Below, one piece after another: positions 18,488-28,089 of a stretch of 64,000 bases of DNA (position 1 is its first letter; each line of letters begins with the position of its first letter). The DNA is taken from the NCBI GenBank assembly GCA_963751355.1, contig CAVVVS010000083.1, positions 9,566-73,565 on the forward strand, given 5' to 3'. Origin of the DNA: CAVVVS01 sp963751355. Its GTDB lineage: Bacteria > Bacteroidota > Ignavibacteria > Ignavibacteriales > Ignavibacteriaceae. The position numbers were made by a program, and so were the translations under genes. Under the pieces are notes generated by a model. The model did not search any database and was not told the DNA's origin. It saw only the letters and a program-made list of their open reading frames with translations.

Positions 18488-20889
18488 ACTCTTCCTCCTT
18501 TTACGTTAAAGAAAATGAATCCGTCTTCCATGCTGTCAGGATTATTTTTTACAATGATAATTTCATTTGGAGCAATATCCAGAACAGCATCGCTTCCGGG
18601 TGTAACTGCATTATATCTTTTCATTGATATACTTTTTACGTAATCTACTCCCACAACGGATTTTACTCTTCCTTCAATTTGACTTGCATATAACTTTTGT
18701 CCGAATGTCCATAAATCAGGGTGAAAAAATCCCATTCTTCCATCGGGAGTATATCCGTCTGAAAATTCCTGTTCCAGTATGAATTTAATATCTTCGGTCC
18801 AATAATTTGAATCGATACATACTGTGACTTTTATGTCAAGAGGAATAAATACGGGCGAGCGGATTTCCAGGTCTTCTCCTATCAATCTCACGGAGTCGAG
18901 ATGCCGGGCAATTGCTTTGCGAAGATTATCATCTAATATTGTTGTGCCAGCGGGATCAACGGAAATCCTAACTGTTCTCCAGCTGCCAGTCCACATATAT
19001 TTTGCCGAAGCACGTGATACCTCATTCAATTCTTCAGTTCTTTTTATATAATCATTTAAAGTAACAGCTCGCAGTTGTTTGGCCCTATATGCTTCTGGAG
19101 CTTTTCTTATTATTTCTTCAACCGGCTCCGGATCTCTTCCGTTAGTTACATCAAACGGGTTGTGACAGGATTCGATAGATGGATATACAGCTTTATCAAA
19201 ATTGTTTAACTTATCGCGACCGATATTACCTTCAATACCTCTGCCTATCTGATAAGTACACTGTACTTCAGCTCCTTCCGGTAATTTTTTGCCGTTAATT
19301 CCGTTTCCGAACCGGATTAAGCATTTACCGTTTTCATCGGTTTCAACTATAAAATGATCTCCGTTTTCTTCGCTGTCGTCACTGTGGACAAGATTTATAA
19401 CTTCGTCCCACGGATCAAAACTGCCGTCGGGCATTTTAATTTGTAAACTCAAAGTTGACTTCGTAGGGATTTCTCCACCTAACGGTGTATTTTTATATAT
19501 AAGCGGAGACTCATCTAACCTGCAAATAGTTCCCCATTTAGCTGTTCTGTCAAAATAGTATTCTCCGGAGGCGACAAGTTCCGAACCAAACTCCTTAAAA
19601 ACAGAACTGACGGGTTTCCCATGGTAAACTTCTAAAAGATTGCCGTGGAAGAGAGAGATGTTTTCTACCTTACCTTCCGGGCAATCAGCAGTAAAACAAT
19701 AATTAAATTTTAATTTATCTTTATTATTCCAGTTGATTCTCACAAACCATTGCCCGGTGAGAGGATCATTCATAGTTTCTGCGCCGTCATCACCAGGGAG
19801 TAATGATAATAATTGTCTTTTATTGGAATTGCGTCCGGGTATTTTCCCTGTCAAAGGATTCAGCCATTCTTGTATAATAAGATGTTTGATCGTACCGTTC
19901 CGGATTAAATTCCGAACAGTATCCGCTGCCAGCTTCGTATTTACAGTAAGTTTAAGATCGGCGGTTGTACTGCCCGCGGATAGAGCCGGAATGGAATCGC
20001 TCCACGTATAAAGACCGATTTTATTTAATAAAAAATGAACATACTGCTTTTGTTTGGACATGAAAATAATCGCTTTCGGGCTTTTAAAATCATCTCCTGT
20101 CCATGCTAAAAATCCGCTGTTAATATCAAACTCCAGTCCGTTACCGGTTTTTACAATAAGCCATGTTGATGCTTGATTTCCCTGATGAATATGATAATCC
20201 ATCAACCTTGCGTGACGGGCAATTGAAACTCTTTTCCTTGCCGTGCCGATATATGCTTCATTTGCCACTCTGTCCTGGTAATCGCTAAGTTCATCACCTG
20301 CAGCACTGAAGAGATCTATTAACACCTGATCAAGATCCGCCTCGCTTGTTGCTTCCCATCCGGGCACCCGTTCCATCATTGCACTGATAAAAGTATGTCT
20401 GAAAGAATCGTAATCTTTTGCAAGATAATCTATGGAAGGATCTGAAGGCGGTTTCCGTGATTTTTCCCATTCAGGCTTGCAATCAATATTAAAACAACCG
20501 GGACGGAATTTAAAATTTATTTCACTGAATACAGGATCGATATTCTGATAATTAATACTTAACATATATGTAGAATAATCACCAATTGGGGATACTTTTA
20601 ATGTTAAAAATTTATCCGATGGACTGCCGCTTATTTCGGTCACCTTTACTTGTCCCGCAGAAGGACCTGCCGGAAGACGGGTTCCACCGGTTATAGGAAA
20701 AATAGATTTAGGATCAGCAGTATCCGCAAGAATATTGGCAATCTCGTTATTGTTATAAAAATGAACTTCGAGGTGTGCTTCGGTTGGATTGGGATCGGGG
20801 AAAAGAGAAACCAGTACAAGTTTTATCCCGTTAAACGTTCCTAAATTGTTTGCCCGTTCATTCAATGCTTCCGGGTTTGTGATTGTCAA
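18484..20889 (-). CDS. baseplate J-like protein, first copy
   Basis: An 801-residue putative baseplate assembly protein of the gpJ type. Characteristic parts are IDYLAKDYDSFRHTFISAMM, DLDQVLIDLFSAAGDELSDY, NEAYIGTARKRVSIARHARL, and the CLIRFGNGINGKKLPEGAEV segment. A beta-rich N-terminal addition of about 140 residues precedes the J core. The best start is the TTG at 20889, which lies two bases after the gp25 stop and has GGAGG at normal spacing; an in-frame TTG at 20910 would overlap gp25 by 20 bases and cover that site. It is followed directly by the second J-like gene. Role: wedge of the baseplate, transmitting the trigger to the sheath. Confidence 0.87.
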   Translation of the reverse strand: MTITNPEALNERANNLGTFNGIKLVLVSLFPDPNPTEAHLEVHFYNNNEIANILADTADPKSIFPITGGTRLPAGPSAGQVKVTEISGSPSDKFLTLKVSPIGDYSTYMLSINYQNIDPVFSEINFKFRPGCFNIDCKPEWEKSRKPPSDPSIDYLAKDYDSFRHTFISAMMERVPGWEATSEADLDQVLIDLFSAAGDELSDYQDRVANEAYIGTARKRVSIARHARLMDYHIHQGNQASTWLIVKTGNGLEFDINSGFLAWTGDDFKSPKAIIFMSKQKQYVHFLLNKIGLYTWSDSIPALSAGSTTADLKLTVNTKLAADTVRNLIRNGTIKHLIIQEWLNPLTGKIPGRNSNKRQLLSLLPGDDGAETMNDPLTGQWFVRINWNNKDKLKFNYCFTADCPEGKVENISLFHGNLLEVYHGKPVSSVFKEFGSELVASGEYYFDRTAKWGTICRLDESPLIYKNTPLGGEIPTKSTLSLQIKMPDGSFDPWDEVINLVHSDDSEENGDHFIVETDENGKCLIRFGNGINGKKLPEGAEVQCTYQIGRGIEGNIGRDKLNNFDKAVYPSIESCHNPFDVTNGRDPEPVEEIIRKAPEAYRAKQLRAVTLNDYIKRTEELNEVSRASAKYMWTGSWRTVRISVDPAGTTILDDNLRKAIARHLDSVRLIGEDLEIRSPVFIPLDIKVTVCIDSNYWTEDIKFILEQEFSDGYTPDGRMGFFHPDLWTFGQKLYASQIEGRVKSVVGVDYVKSISMKRYNAVTPGSDAVLDIAPNEIIIVKNNPDSMEDGFIFFNVKGGRV

Positions 20890-20890
20890 A

Positions 20891-21271
20891 CTAACCTCCG
20901 CTTCTTTCAAATCTCATTACCCGTGCGTCTTCGGTTCCCGCTAAACGATACTTTATTTCCACTTCTATCTTTTCATTTTGGGTAACTACACTTAAATCTT
21001 CAAGAGTAATTCTATGACCCAGCCACCGTGATATAGCTTGTGTAATTGTTGCCTTTACAATACCACCCGTTGCCTCATCAATATTTTCAAAAACCAATCT
21101 CCTTACTCCGCCGCCGAACTCGGGTAGAAATAGACGTTCCCCGGGATTAGTTAAAATTAATTGAATAAGTTCCTCCTTTACATGTTCCTCGAGAGTAGAA
21201 ACTTGAGCAGTAAGTCCATCCTTTTCGATTCGAAACGGGAAAGATAAATGATTCCCTTTTTCAATTGTCAT
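20891..21271 (-). CDS. gp25-like baseplate wedge protein
   Basis: A 126-residue protein of the GPW/gp25 family (Afp9 type), close to the normal family length. Seen: LSFPFRIEKDGLTA, VKEELIQLILTNPGERLFLP and EFGGGVRRLVFENID, the conserved core with the NPGER turn. gp25 nucleates sheath assembly on the baseplate and resembles the sheath C-terminal domain. The start overlaps the PAAR-like gene by four bases (ATGA) and the next gene begins just two bases after its stop. Confidence 0.92.
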   Translation of the reverse strand: MTIEKGNHLSFPFRIEKDGLTAQVSTLEEHVKEELIQLILTNPGERLFLPEFGGGVRRLVFENIDEATGGIVKATITQAISRWLGHRITLEDLSVVTQNEKIEVEIKYRLAGTEDARVMRFERSGG

Positions 21272-21600
21272 TCTGTAAAATCCCTAATTTGTGTATTAAC
21301 TATTGAAGCTACACCTTGAACAATTCCTTCGGGGCTATAGCAGAGCCCGATACCGGATTGAACCGGGATTGTTGTGCCGGTAATTGTTGACCGTATTGAA
21401 CCGGTGTTCCATTGAATCATGATACATGGTGAAGGTTTGATACCGGCAGTAAAGGGGCATCCCACCACGGTGTGGATATCCGAGGTTAGTAATACAGGTG
21501 TGCCGCCTGCTGTAACCCTCGCATTGGATGTAATAAGAACTGCCTGCCCGCCATGCGGACACATTATCGTACTTCCAGTTGTTAACATATTACTTTCCAT
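21268..21600 (-). CDS. PAAR-like spike tip protein
   Basis: A 110-residue glycine/threonine-rich protein with the PAAR-like start LTTGSTIMCPHGGQAVL and further TxGGTPVLLTSD and GCPF turns. PAAR proteins form a metal-stabilised cone on the tip of the spike; the Cys and His residues C14, H16 and those in VVGCPF and SPCIM could be the metal ligands. The start is the ATG that overlaps the previous stop by one base (TGATG at 21602-21598). It follows the gp5/gpV-like gene, as expected for the Afp10 position. No C-terminal toxin extension is present. Confidence 0.83.
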   Translation of the reverse strand: MESNMLTTGSTIMCPHGGQAVLITSNARVTAGGTPVLLTSDIHTVVGCPFTAGIKPSPCIMIQWNTGSIRSTITGTTIPVQSGIGLCYSPEGIVQGVASIVNTQIRDFTE

Positions 21601-22127
21601 CAACGGACCTCAAAAGCACCGTCATTAATACTTACTCCCGATAATGAAAGTACAATTTTTGAAGAACCTATTTTAAGTGTAATGTCGGAATCAGTCATAG
21701 TAAATTCCGCACCGCCCGGATGGAGAAGCTGTATTTTATTGGCTTGTTCATCCAGAATAATTTTCTGTCCGCTTGAATTTATTAGAACTCTTACATCCTT
21801 AGCACCCGGCTGAGGCATTTCACCGCTGCCCCACCAGCATCCCGTCCAAATAGGTCGGGAAGGGTCACCGCCTTCAAATTCAATCCACACACCGTCTCCT
21901 ACCTCAGGCAATACAACCAGCCCGTGGTTATCGCCGGCAAATGGAACACAAGGTAATGCCCAGGGAGATCCTTGTCCCTGATAAATTTCGGGAACCTTTG
22001 CTACTATTCTCCCCATTTTTTCGGGATCGTCAACATCTTGAACAATTCCCCGGTACTTTCCGAAAAATCTTGTCCTGATAAAATCTACCGCATCAATTAG
22101 TGTCTTTTCCATACGCGGGTCTGCCAT
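21600..22127 (-). CDS. gp5/gpV-like spike protein
   Basis: A 175-residue phage baseplate assembly protein V-like protein (PF04717). The OB-fold is seen at about residues 14-95 (YRGIVQDVDDPEKMGRIVAK, then VGDGVWIEFEGGDP and RPIWTGCWW), followed by a beta-helix-like needle part (GQKIILDEQANKIQLLHPGG). In Afp the hub and spike are one protein (Afp8); here this gene and the gp27-like gene supply the two halves. Start overlaps the upstream stop by one base (TAATG). Confidence 0.9.
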   Translation of the reverse strand: MADPRMEKTLIDAVDFIRTRFFGKYRGIVQDVDDPEKMGRIVAKVPEIYQGQGSPWALPCVPFAGDNHGLVVLPEVGDGVWIEFEGGDPSRPIWTGCWWGSGEMPQPGAKDVRVLINSSGQKIILDEQANKIQLLHPGGAEFTMTDSDITLKIGSSKIVLSLSGVSINDGAFEVR

Positions 22128-23251
22128 TAAAAAATACTCCCTATTAAATTATTAATACCGCTGCCGCTGTTCGAAGAAACAGCGTTCCTTAACAATGTGA
22201 ACGATTGCAAATAATTTGAGCGATTTAGTGTGTGTGTAACTTTTTCAATTAAGTAATTACCGCTGTATTTACTGCTGCCAAGAAGAACCGGAATAATCGT
22301 ATATGGATGGAGTACAGCAGTATAAATTCCTTCTAAAATTTCGCCGGTTGCCGTGATCGAATAACTTGCCCTTTCGGCATTCGCTTCAACGGATATATCC
22401 GGGCTTACGGATTCACCGGTATTAGGTAAGGCAAAAATGTTGGAAGAGTTAACTTCAGCTCCCGCACTTGAAGCATCCCCGAGAAGATTTATATCATAAA
22501 AATTTGACTGTGTTGATATAGTAGTTTTATCCTTTACGCTTAATGAAGATGCCGTGAATAGAGAAGGTTTTTGAGCATCGTCGTTTATGCTGAACTTTTT
22601 AATATTTCTATCGGTTCCTAATAATGTTAATACAGGTAAATTACCCTGCACGGAAGGTAATGGCTTGAATACTCCTATACTTTGACCGGGATTGTTGCCT
22701 GGTAATACGTAGACTTTAAAACCGTTCTGCTTTGCCAGAAAGCGAAGCAAATGCATTGCGGTTTCACGCTGCACAACCACCGGACTTAAAGAACTGCTTG
22801 TCATTGGTGTACTGTCGATATCAACGGAGAATATTTGACCGCTGCTGTTGAAAATCTGTTCCGCAATTTCGCTGTCCGTCATATTCTCAAACAGATCTAC
22901 CTCTTCTTTTCTATTTAAAAATACGCTGTCATCATGTACGATAACTGAAAGATAACTTCGACCGGGATCCGAGTACATGTTATTTTCAATTGATACAACA
23001 GGTCCGTCAATCAGCGGAGTAAAAGTATTATCGCCTGTTTTTATCTCAACTCTTACCCTTGAAAACGATTTCACAAATTTTCCTTTTTCTTCCACCCAAT
23101 TACCGGTATCGTCAACATGAAACGGGATTCGAAGAACAGCTTCCCAGGCAATGTCCATTTCTTGATCGACAATTATTTCTTCGATCAAATTTATCTGCTC
23201 TTGCTTTGCCGGGTTATTGTCGAAATACAGACGGTATTCGTAATCAATCAT
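22127..23251 (-). CDS. gp27-like baseplate hub protein
   Basis: A 374-residue protein of the phage late control D/gp27 type, forming the trimeric hub between tube and spike. Seen: LIEEIIVDQEMDIAWEAVLR at the start, a D-hub barrel (SFSRVRVEIKTGDNTFTPLI), NMTDSEIAEQIF, and RETAMHLLRFLAKQNGFKVY, the helix conserved in VgrG/gp27 proteins. Start and stop overlap the neighbours by one base each, so hub and spike should be made in equal amounts. It corresponds to the N-terminal half of Afp8. Confidence 0.87.
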   Translation of the reverse strand: MIDYEYRLYFDNNPAKQEQINLIEEIIVDQEMDIAWEAVLRIPFHVDDTGNWVEEKGKFVKSFSRVRVEIKTGDNTFTPLIDGPVVSIENNMYSDPGRSYLSVIVHDDSVFLNRKEEVDLFENMTDSEIAEQIFNSSGQIFSVDIDSTPMTSSSLSPVVVQRETAMHLLRFLAKQNGFKVYVLPGNNPGQSIGVFKPLPSVQGNLPVLTLLGTDRNIKKFSINDDAQKPSLFTASSLSVKDKTTISTQSNFYDINLLGDASSAGAEVNSSNIFALPNTGESVSPDISVEANAERASYSITATGEILEGIYTAVLHPYTIIPVLLGSSKYSGNYLIEKVTHTLNRSNYLQSFTLLRNAVSSNSGSGINNLIGSIF

Positions 23252-23523
23252 TATTTCTCCGGTATTTTTATGGTCTTGCCCGGTACAGCAGTTAGTTTAT
23301 TTGCTTGCAGTTCGGTATTCGCATCGGCTATATGCCAGAACATTGTGGGATTTTTAAATTTGTTTTGAGAGCTTAAATCTAAGCGATCTCCTTCTTTTGT
23401 ATCATACGGCTGTCCTGTGGTTTGAGGAAGCTGCCTGAGAGTAAGAGCTTTTATTGTTTTCCCGTTCCGGATTTTTACATCAACGGTTTTTTGATAATAA
23501 TATCGTGATGATTCTAAAAACAT
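23251..23523 (-). CDS. LysM-like baseplate adaptor
   Basis: A 90-residue protein with a LysM-like module (YDTKEGDRLDLSSQNKFKNP, then FWHIADANTEL and PGKTIKIPEK). In eCIS and myophages such small LysM proteins (gp53/gpX type) join the hub to the wedges. It is preceded by AGGAG and begins 8 bases after the tube-initiator gene. Confidence 0.85.
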   Translation of the reverse strand: MFLESSRYYYQKTVDVKIRNGKTIKALTLRQLPQTTGQPYDTKEGDRLDLSSQNKFKNPTMFWHIADANTELQANKLTAVPGKTIKIPEK

Positions 23524-23531
23524 GATTACTC

Positions 23532-24203
23532 CTAAAAAGGGATGAGATCAACTATTTGTTCCGCTGTATTTGCCAGGTTTAATACCGCTTGTTCCTCTTT
23601 TACCAGATTCGAATAATGAAAAGCACCTTTGGCAATCTTATCTTCCGTATTATTGTCTATATTATTTAAGGACAAATCTATTTCAACTTCTGCTTGAATG
23701 GGATTTAATACATTATTGTATTGAAGTTCTGTTATTCTCATCGATTCTATAATGACGGGGTTTACTCTTTTCAGACCCCAGATAAAAAGAATTTTAGGAT
23801 ACTGAAGTCTCGGAATCGGTTCGGTTGGATTATTGTTCCCGCCGCCGGATACCAAATCTCCAACTGCATCTATCACAGCTCCTAATAATCCGTTAGAATT
23901 GGTTTTGGGATAAACCATCTTTTCCAATGCCGCGAGTCTCGGTCCTATTCCGAACATTCTTGCTAACGGATTATTTGTATTTAATTGATCCGCAGCCGCG
24001 AAGTGAGCGGTAAAAGAAATTTTTTCTACAGGTCGTTCACCCGCCTGATTTTGTTCCGTATCCGAGCTGTTGTTTGAACGGGTGGGTATCTGTATGGTTC
24101 GAATTAGCTTTTCAGGATTAAATTGAAATATAACAATGTTTGGAATGGGTCCGAGTAAATTTAAACCATATTCGATGAGTGCGCCTCTTAATAAATAGGG
24201 CAT
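23532..24203 (-). CDS. CIS tube-initiator/hub protein (Afp7-like)
   Basis: A 223-residue protein matching the contractile injection system tube protein family (PF19266, Afp7-like). Seen: VIFQFNPEKLIRTIQI near residue 24, ISFTAHFAAADQLN, LYPKILFIWGLKRVNP-like strand pair, and ITELQYNNVLNPIQAEVEI near the C-terminus. It links the first tube ring to the gp27-like hub. Here it lacks a LysM module of its own; the next gene provides that. Confidence 0.87.
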   Translation of the reverse strand: MPYLLRGALIEYGLNLLGPIPNIVIFQFNPEKLIRTIQIPTRSNNSSDTEQNQAGERPVEKISFTAHFAAADQLNTNNPLARMFGIGPRLAALEKMVYPKTNSNGLLGAVIDAVGDLVSGGGNNNPTEPIPRLQYPKILFIWGLKRVNPVIIESMRITELQYNNVLNPIQAEVEIDLSLNNIDNNTEDKIAKGAFHYSNLVKEEQAVLNLANTAEQIVDLIPF

Positions 24204-24227
24204 ATTATTACCGTTATGATTTTATTA

Positions 24228-24491
24228 TTAAATTCTTTTGATTAATTCATCGGCAAGTGAACTCGAAATCTTCTCTTCCATATGCGAAAGGTTTTTAAAT
24301 TTTTCGCCTGTAATATTGATATCGATATTTCTGATAAATTTGTTGATATTTAATCTGTCTAATGTTTTGTCTTTTTCTAAATGCTGCACAAGGCTCTTGC
24401 TTAATTCCGCGGATAGCGAGTTATAATTGTTGGAAGCGGTTCCCTTTAGGTGCAGATTTAAATTATTAATTTTAATTTGGCGTTTGTTCAT
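24228..24491 (-). CDS. small eCIS-linked protein of unknown function
   Basis: An 87-residue protein that begins inside the 3' end of the ATPase gene. The chosen ATG at 24491 has GAAGAG seven bases upstream; another in-frame ATG at 24518 also exists and has AGGAG only three bases away. The sequence is polar with two predicted strands (KINNLNLHLKG and IDINITGEKFK) and three amphipathic helices. No known family was recognised. Tight coupling to the ATPase suggests a joint role in particle assembly. Confidence 0.6.
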   Translation of the reverse strand: MNKRQIKINNLNLHLKGTASNNYNSLSAELSKSLVQHLEKDKTLDRLNINKFIRNIDINITGEKFKNLSHMEEKISSSLADELIKRI

Positions 24492-26667
24492 TTTCTGACT
24501 CTTCAAATAATCCTGCATAATCTCCTAATTGTTCCTGTGGAATTGTTCTGTTCATTTTCTGCAGTTCGCGTTTCAGTGCAATAATAATGTCATCCATTTT
24601 TAATTTTGCTTTGAATTTTTTCCTTCCGGTATTTACTTCATTAACACTCTGCAGACATGCGTTAAAAACTATGGAACGAATATTTCCTCCTGTTAATTGA
24701 AAATTCTTTGATAAATAATTGAAATCAATCTCCGATGTATCTATAGTTTTTGGTATAACCTGCCGCCATATTTTCTCTCTTTCCCTTACAGCGGGAAGGG
24801 GGAAATCAATTATATAACGAAGCCTACGTAAAAATGCTTCATCAATATTTTTCTTTTTGTTGGTTGCCAAAATAGCCAGTCCCTTGAAATGCTCCATACG
24901 CTCAAGTAAATAACTTGTTTCCAGGTTTGCGTATCTGTCATGCGCATCCTTCACATCGGTTCTTTTTCCGAATAGCGCATCTGCTTCATCAAAAAACAAT
25001 ATGGTATCCGATTTGTCCGCAGCATCAAATATTTTTTTTAGATTTTTTTCCGTTTCCCCGATATACTTATTAACGACTTGTGATAAATCAATCCGGTAAA
25101 TCGGAAGATCCAATTTTATAGCCAATATCTCCGCCGCCATTGTTTTGCCGGTTCCGGCAGGACCGGAGAACATGACCGATATACCGGATTCGTTCCATGC
25201 CTTTCCCGTTCCGATTTCGTAATGCACTGTGGTAAGTGATTTCATTCCTTTTACTATTTCCGAAAATTGACGGTCCTGGTCCTGTGGAAGGACAAGTTTT
25301 TCGTCGTGAAATCGCGGAGTTATCTTTTGTGCCAATTCACCCATTTCGGTACTGACTTCCGTTCTGCATGCATCGAATAAATCTTTTTCCGTAATTTGTT
25401 TTCCGCTGCTAATTAATCCCAGACAAATATTTTTTATTGTTTCTTTTTCAAACCTGAAACGGCGGGCACATTCGTTAATAATTTTACTAATTCCGTTTTG
25501 ACCGGTTTTCAAATTCTTTTTCCAATATTCACGCCTGCCGCTATAAGTAAGCTTGTAAGTCTCAACTACAGGCAATGTGTTTCTCAATGAAAGAGGAGCT
25601 AATTCGCTTTTGTTATATATGCTTAAATAGATTGTTATAGGAATCGTTTCAATTGGAAGTAAATAATTTTGAGCGTGGTTCTGATAAGTTTTTATTGCGG
25701 AAATCTGTTCCGTGTTCAAAAATAAATCAATATCCATTATCCAGCATAGCGATGCAATCGATTTTAAATATGCCGGGCTGCTGAGCAGGGAAGAATCCCC
25801 TCTATATCTAACTGTTTGCTTCCCTGTCAGAATCGAAATACTTTCCACGGGTTCTTCAAATAATGAACCTGTAGAGCCTAAAATTGGAACTACAGTAAAT
25901 TTTTTTTCTACTTTGGCTTTTAACCTGTTCGCTATAACAGTTACACGCTCCGATATGAATAAATCTTTATCATTTTTTATCTTTATGTATTGCAGTGATC
26001 GGGGCAGTGAATCAACCGGTGAAATTAGTTGTGAAGCTATAGCAGAAGAAGTATAAAAAGGAGTATTAAATCTATTTTCAAGATTAAAATTATCGGGCTG
26101 CTGTGTTTGTAATAAACCATACATGAACAAAGGATGAGCGGGATCGCTTAAATTAATAACATCGTTTGGATTGTCCCAAAGTTTTTGAATAAGTGCAAGA
26201 TTAGGCTGATGTTTATCGGGATCGTTTAAGCAGGAAGAAATTACACTTCCTAAAGTATTATCAATTATCGTTTCTACGGCTAAGGCTAATGTAAAACAAG
26301 AAATCTTGTCCAGCTTTAATTGTTTTGATACCCAGCTAAAAGAACCTTGCGGAGAAGAATTTATTATCTTAGGAATCTTCATATTAAGTTTGCTGTTCAA
26401 GAAGTGGGCTGTAGTATCTTTTTCAAGGAAAATTTTCTTTGTGTTGTTAACATGCTCCATTTCCATAATTGACGGAATTTTATCTGTAAACGGCGGTAAT
26501 GAGGAAGTATTTTCTTCCGGGATTAATCCACGTTCATGCCAATTCCACCAAATTTCTCTTCGCAATCTAATCGTTACCTGCTTAAGCCAGTAACCGGCTA
26601 ATTTATCATTTACCGTTATGCCGGGCGTGAAAGAAATATCATGTGCTTTTGTCTGACTCTTTATCAT
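24472..26667 (-). CDS. eCIS AAA+ ATPase (Afp15/Pvc15-like)
   Basis: A 731-residue AAA+ protein. The Walker A motif is GPAGTGKT with K508, Walker B is ILFFDEADALFG, and the sensor/arginine region is ATNKKKNIDEAFLRRL. The N-terminal 450 residues form a large domain characteristic of Afp15/Pvc15-type ATPases. These enzymes are needed for assembly or for cargo loading of eCIS particles. Its first 40 residues share DxxFTPG and an aligned Trp (W27) with the 180-residue protein at 4344-4886. It lies in the cytoplasm; no membrane segment is seen. The 3' end overlaps the next gene. Confidence 0.93.
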   Translation of the reverse strand: MIKSQTKAHDISFTPGITVNDKLAGYWLKQVTIRLRREIWWNWHERGLIPEENTSSLPPFTDKIPSIMEMEHVNNTKKIFLEKDTTAHFLNSKLNMKIPKIINSSPQGSFSWVSKQLKLDKISCFTLALAVETIIDNTLGSVISSCLNDPDKHQPNLALIQKLWDNPNDVINLSDPAHPLFMYGLLQTQQPDNFNLENRFNTPFYTSSAIASQLISPVDSLPRSLQYIKIKNDKDLFISERVTVIANRLKAKVEKKFTVVPILGSTGSLFEEPVESISILTGKQTVRYRGDSSLLSSPAYLKSIASLCWIMDIDLFLNTEQISAIKTYQNHAQNYLLPIETIPITIYLSIYNKSELAPLSLRNTLPVVETYKLTYSGRREYWKKNLKTGQNGISKIINECARRFRFEKETIKNICLGLISSGKQITEKDLFDACRTEVSTEMGELAQKITPRFHDEKLVLPQDQDRQFSEIVKGMKSLTTVHYEIGTGKAWNESGISVMFSGPAGTGKTMAAEILAIKLDLPIYRIDLSQVVNKYIGETEKNLKKIFDAADKSDTILFFDEADALFGKRTDVKDAHDRYANLETSYLLERMEHFKGLAILATNKKKNIDEAFLRRLRYIIDFPLPAVREREKIWRQVIPKTIDTSEIDFNYLSKNFQLTGGNIRSIVFNACLQSVNEVNTGRKKFKAKLKMDDIIIALKRELQKMNRTIPQEQLGDYAGLFEESENEQTPN

Positions 26668-26766
26668 TATTCATTTTCTGATCATTTATTCAAATGTCAT
26701 TTAGGCTTTGCCCGCCACTAATTGTATTTTTAAAATTTAACGGAATATAAATTCATGATTTTCCAC

Positions 26767-27987
26767 TCAAGCCGTTAAAGTAATTTTCGGACTATTTTTA
26801 GCCTGCACGCCGTTCACCCTAAAAATTAATAAATAATCTCCGGGCAATACTGCATCCATTGATTTAATTGTAAATCTAATTTGTGTTTGAAGAGATGCGC
26901 CCGGAGGAGCCGGCGGCGAAGGAGTGATTATAAATTCATCCAAAACTTTTATCGTTTTACCCTCACGGTAAAGTGCTAAAAAAACTTCATCATCAGGAGT
27001 GCCTAAAAGAATACCGGTTAAATCTATATTGCCGAAAATTAATAGGTCGGCATTTTTTGCGAGTGAGTTCGGATTAGCGGAGATCAGTGTCGGGAGAAGA
27101 TCACCTACAATTAAATTGCTTTTAATTTTTTTACCTCCCTTAACCGCAACCGAGGCAGCTATTATTTGACTCCCTGCTGAGATCAAATTCCCGTTGGCAA
27201 TGCTCCCGTCAATTTTGCATTCCAATTTGCCAACATTGTTATTCATTATTTGTAATTCGACGTTTCCTAACGTAATAGTTAAGCCAAATAAATTAAGATC
27301 CTCACCGAATATTGTAATTGTATCATTGACTTCAAACTTCTGCGGAAGCACTTTTGTTAATACAGGACCCATTGAAGGAATAACCGGAATATTAATCCCT
27401 TCTTCACCTATTTTTTTATTTGGTGTTTTTGTGTAATCAACACCGACAAGTAAGGAATACGAAGCCGGATCGGCAGTGGTAATCATTACAGGACTAACCT
27501 GGAAGCTAAGTGAAAACCGGTACTTTTCTTCGTAGCCCTGCATTAGTTTTAAAATTAAATCAAGATTTGAATCGTCGAAAGTTATCTTTAATGATTCCGG
27601 ATTATTGTTCAGTGATTTTAAAGTGTTTGCGCTAAGACCGGATAATGGTATATAACTTAATTCCTGCAGTGCCTTTAATCCTTCGCCCATAATTTCATGG
27701 GCTCCGATGCTGTCTGTTTCACCGGATTTGTCGAATGCGGTAAGCAAATATTTTAACTTCAACCATAAGGGATAAGGCTGCCCTTCATCCAATGGTAAAT
27801 TTCTCATGCTTCCGTCGAACATCAAATCATATAAAAATAAATTGAATCGTGGATTTGTACCGGCTGAAGGCTGTTCGGGTCTTCCGACCGTTACATCGGC
27901 GACAGAGACTCCGGGATGTGTCTGAAGATGATCTTTTAATGCTTGTGTAACAGCGCCTATTGCATGGCTTGTATCGTTTAATGACAT
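26767..27987 (-). CDS. Pvc16/DUF4255 tail terminator with TIG domains
   Basis: A 406-residue protein. Residues 1-190 match the Pvc16 N-terminal family (DUF4255, PF14065), the cap that ends tube and sheath: IGAVTQALKDHLQT, RFNLFLYDLMFDGSMRNLPL and PLWLKLKYLLTAFD. Residues from about 205 on contain two immunoglobulin-like IPT/TIG modules (MGPVLTKVLPQKFEVNDTIT with GEDL, and LISANPNSLAKNADLLIFG), so the protein is about twice as long as Afp16 itself. The extra domains would project from the distal end of the particle and may contact other surfaces. No strong Shine-Dalgarno is visible. Confidence 0.9.
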   Translation of the reverse strand: MSLNDTSHAIGAVTQALKDHLQTHPGVSVADVTVGRPEQPSAGTNPRFNLFLYDLMFDGSMRNLPLDEGQPYPLWLKLKYLLTAFDKSGETDSIGAHEIMGEGLKALQELSYIPLSGLSANTLKSLNNNPESLKITFDDSNLDLILKLMQGYEEKYRFSLSFQVSPVMITTADPASYSLLVGVDYTKTPNKKIGEEGINIPVIPSMGPVLTKVLPQKFEVNDTITIFGEDLNLFGLTITLGNVELQIMNNNVGKLECKIDGSIANGNLISAGSQIIAASVAVKGGKKIKSNLIVGDLLPTLISANPNSLAKNADLLIFGNIDLTGILLGTPDDEVFLALYREGKTIKVLDEFIITPSPPAPPGASLQTQIRFTIKSMDAVLPGDYLLIFRVNGVQAKNSPKITLTA

Positions 27988-28089
27988 GTCATTATTTGAT
28001 TAGGTTATTACAGATTCACGATTTTATTACGTATTTAATAGTTTTAATTGTGGAGTTTGAATGATATGCCTGACGAATGTATTATTGTT

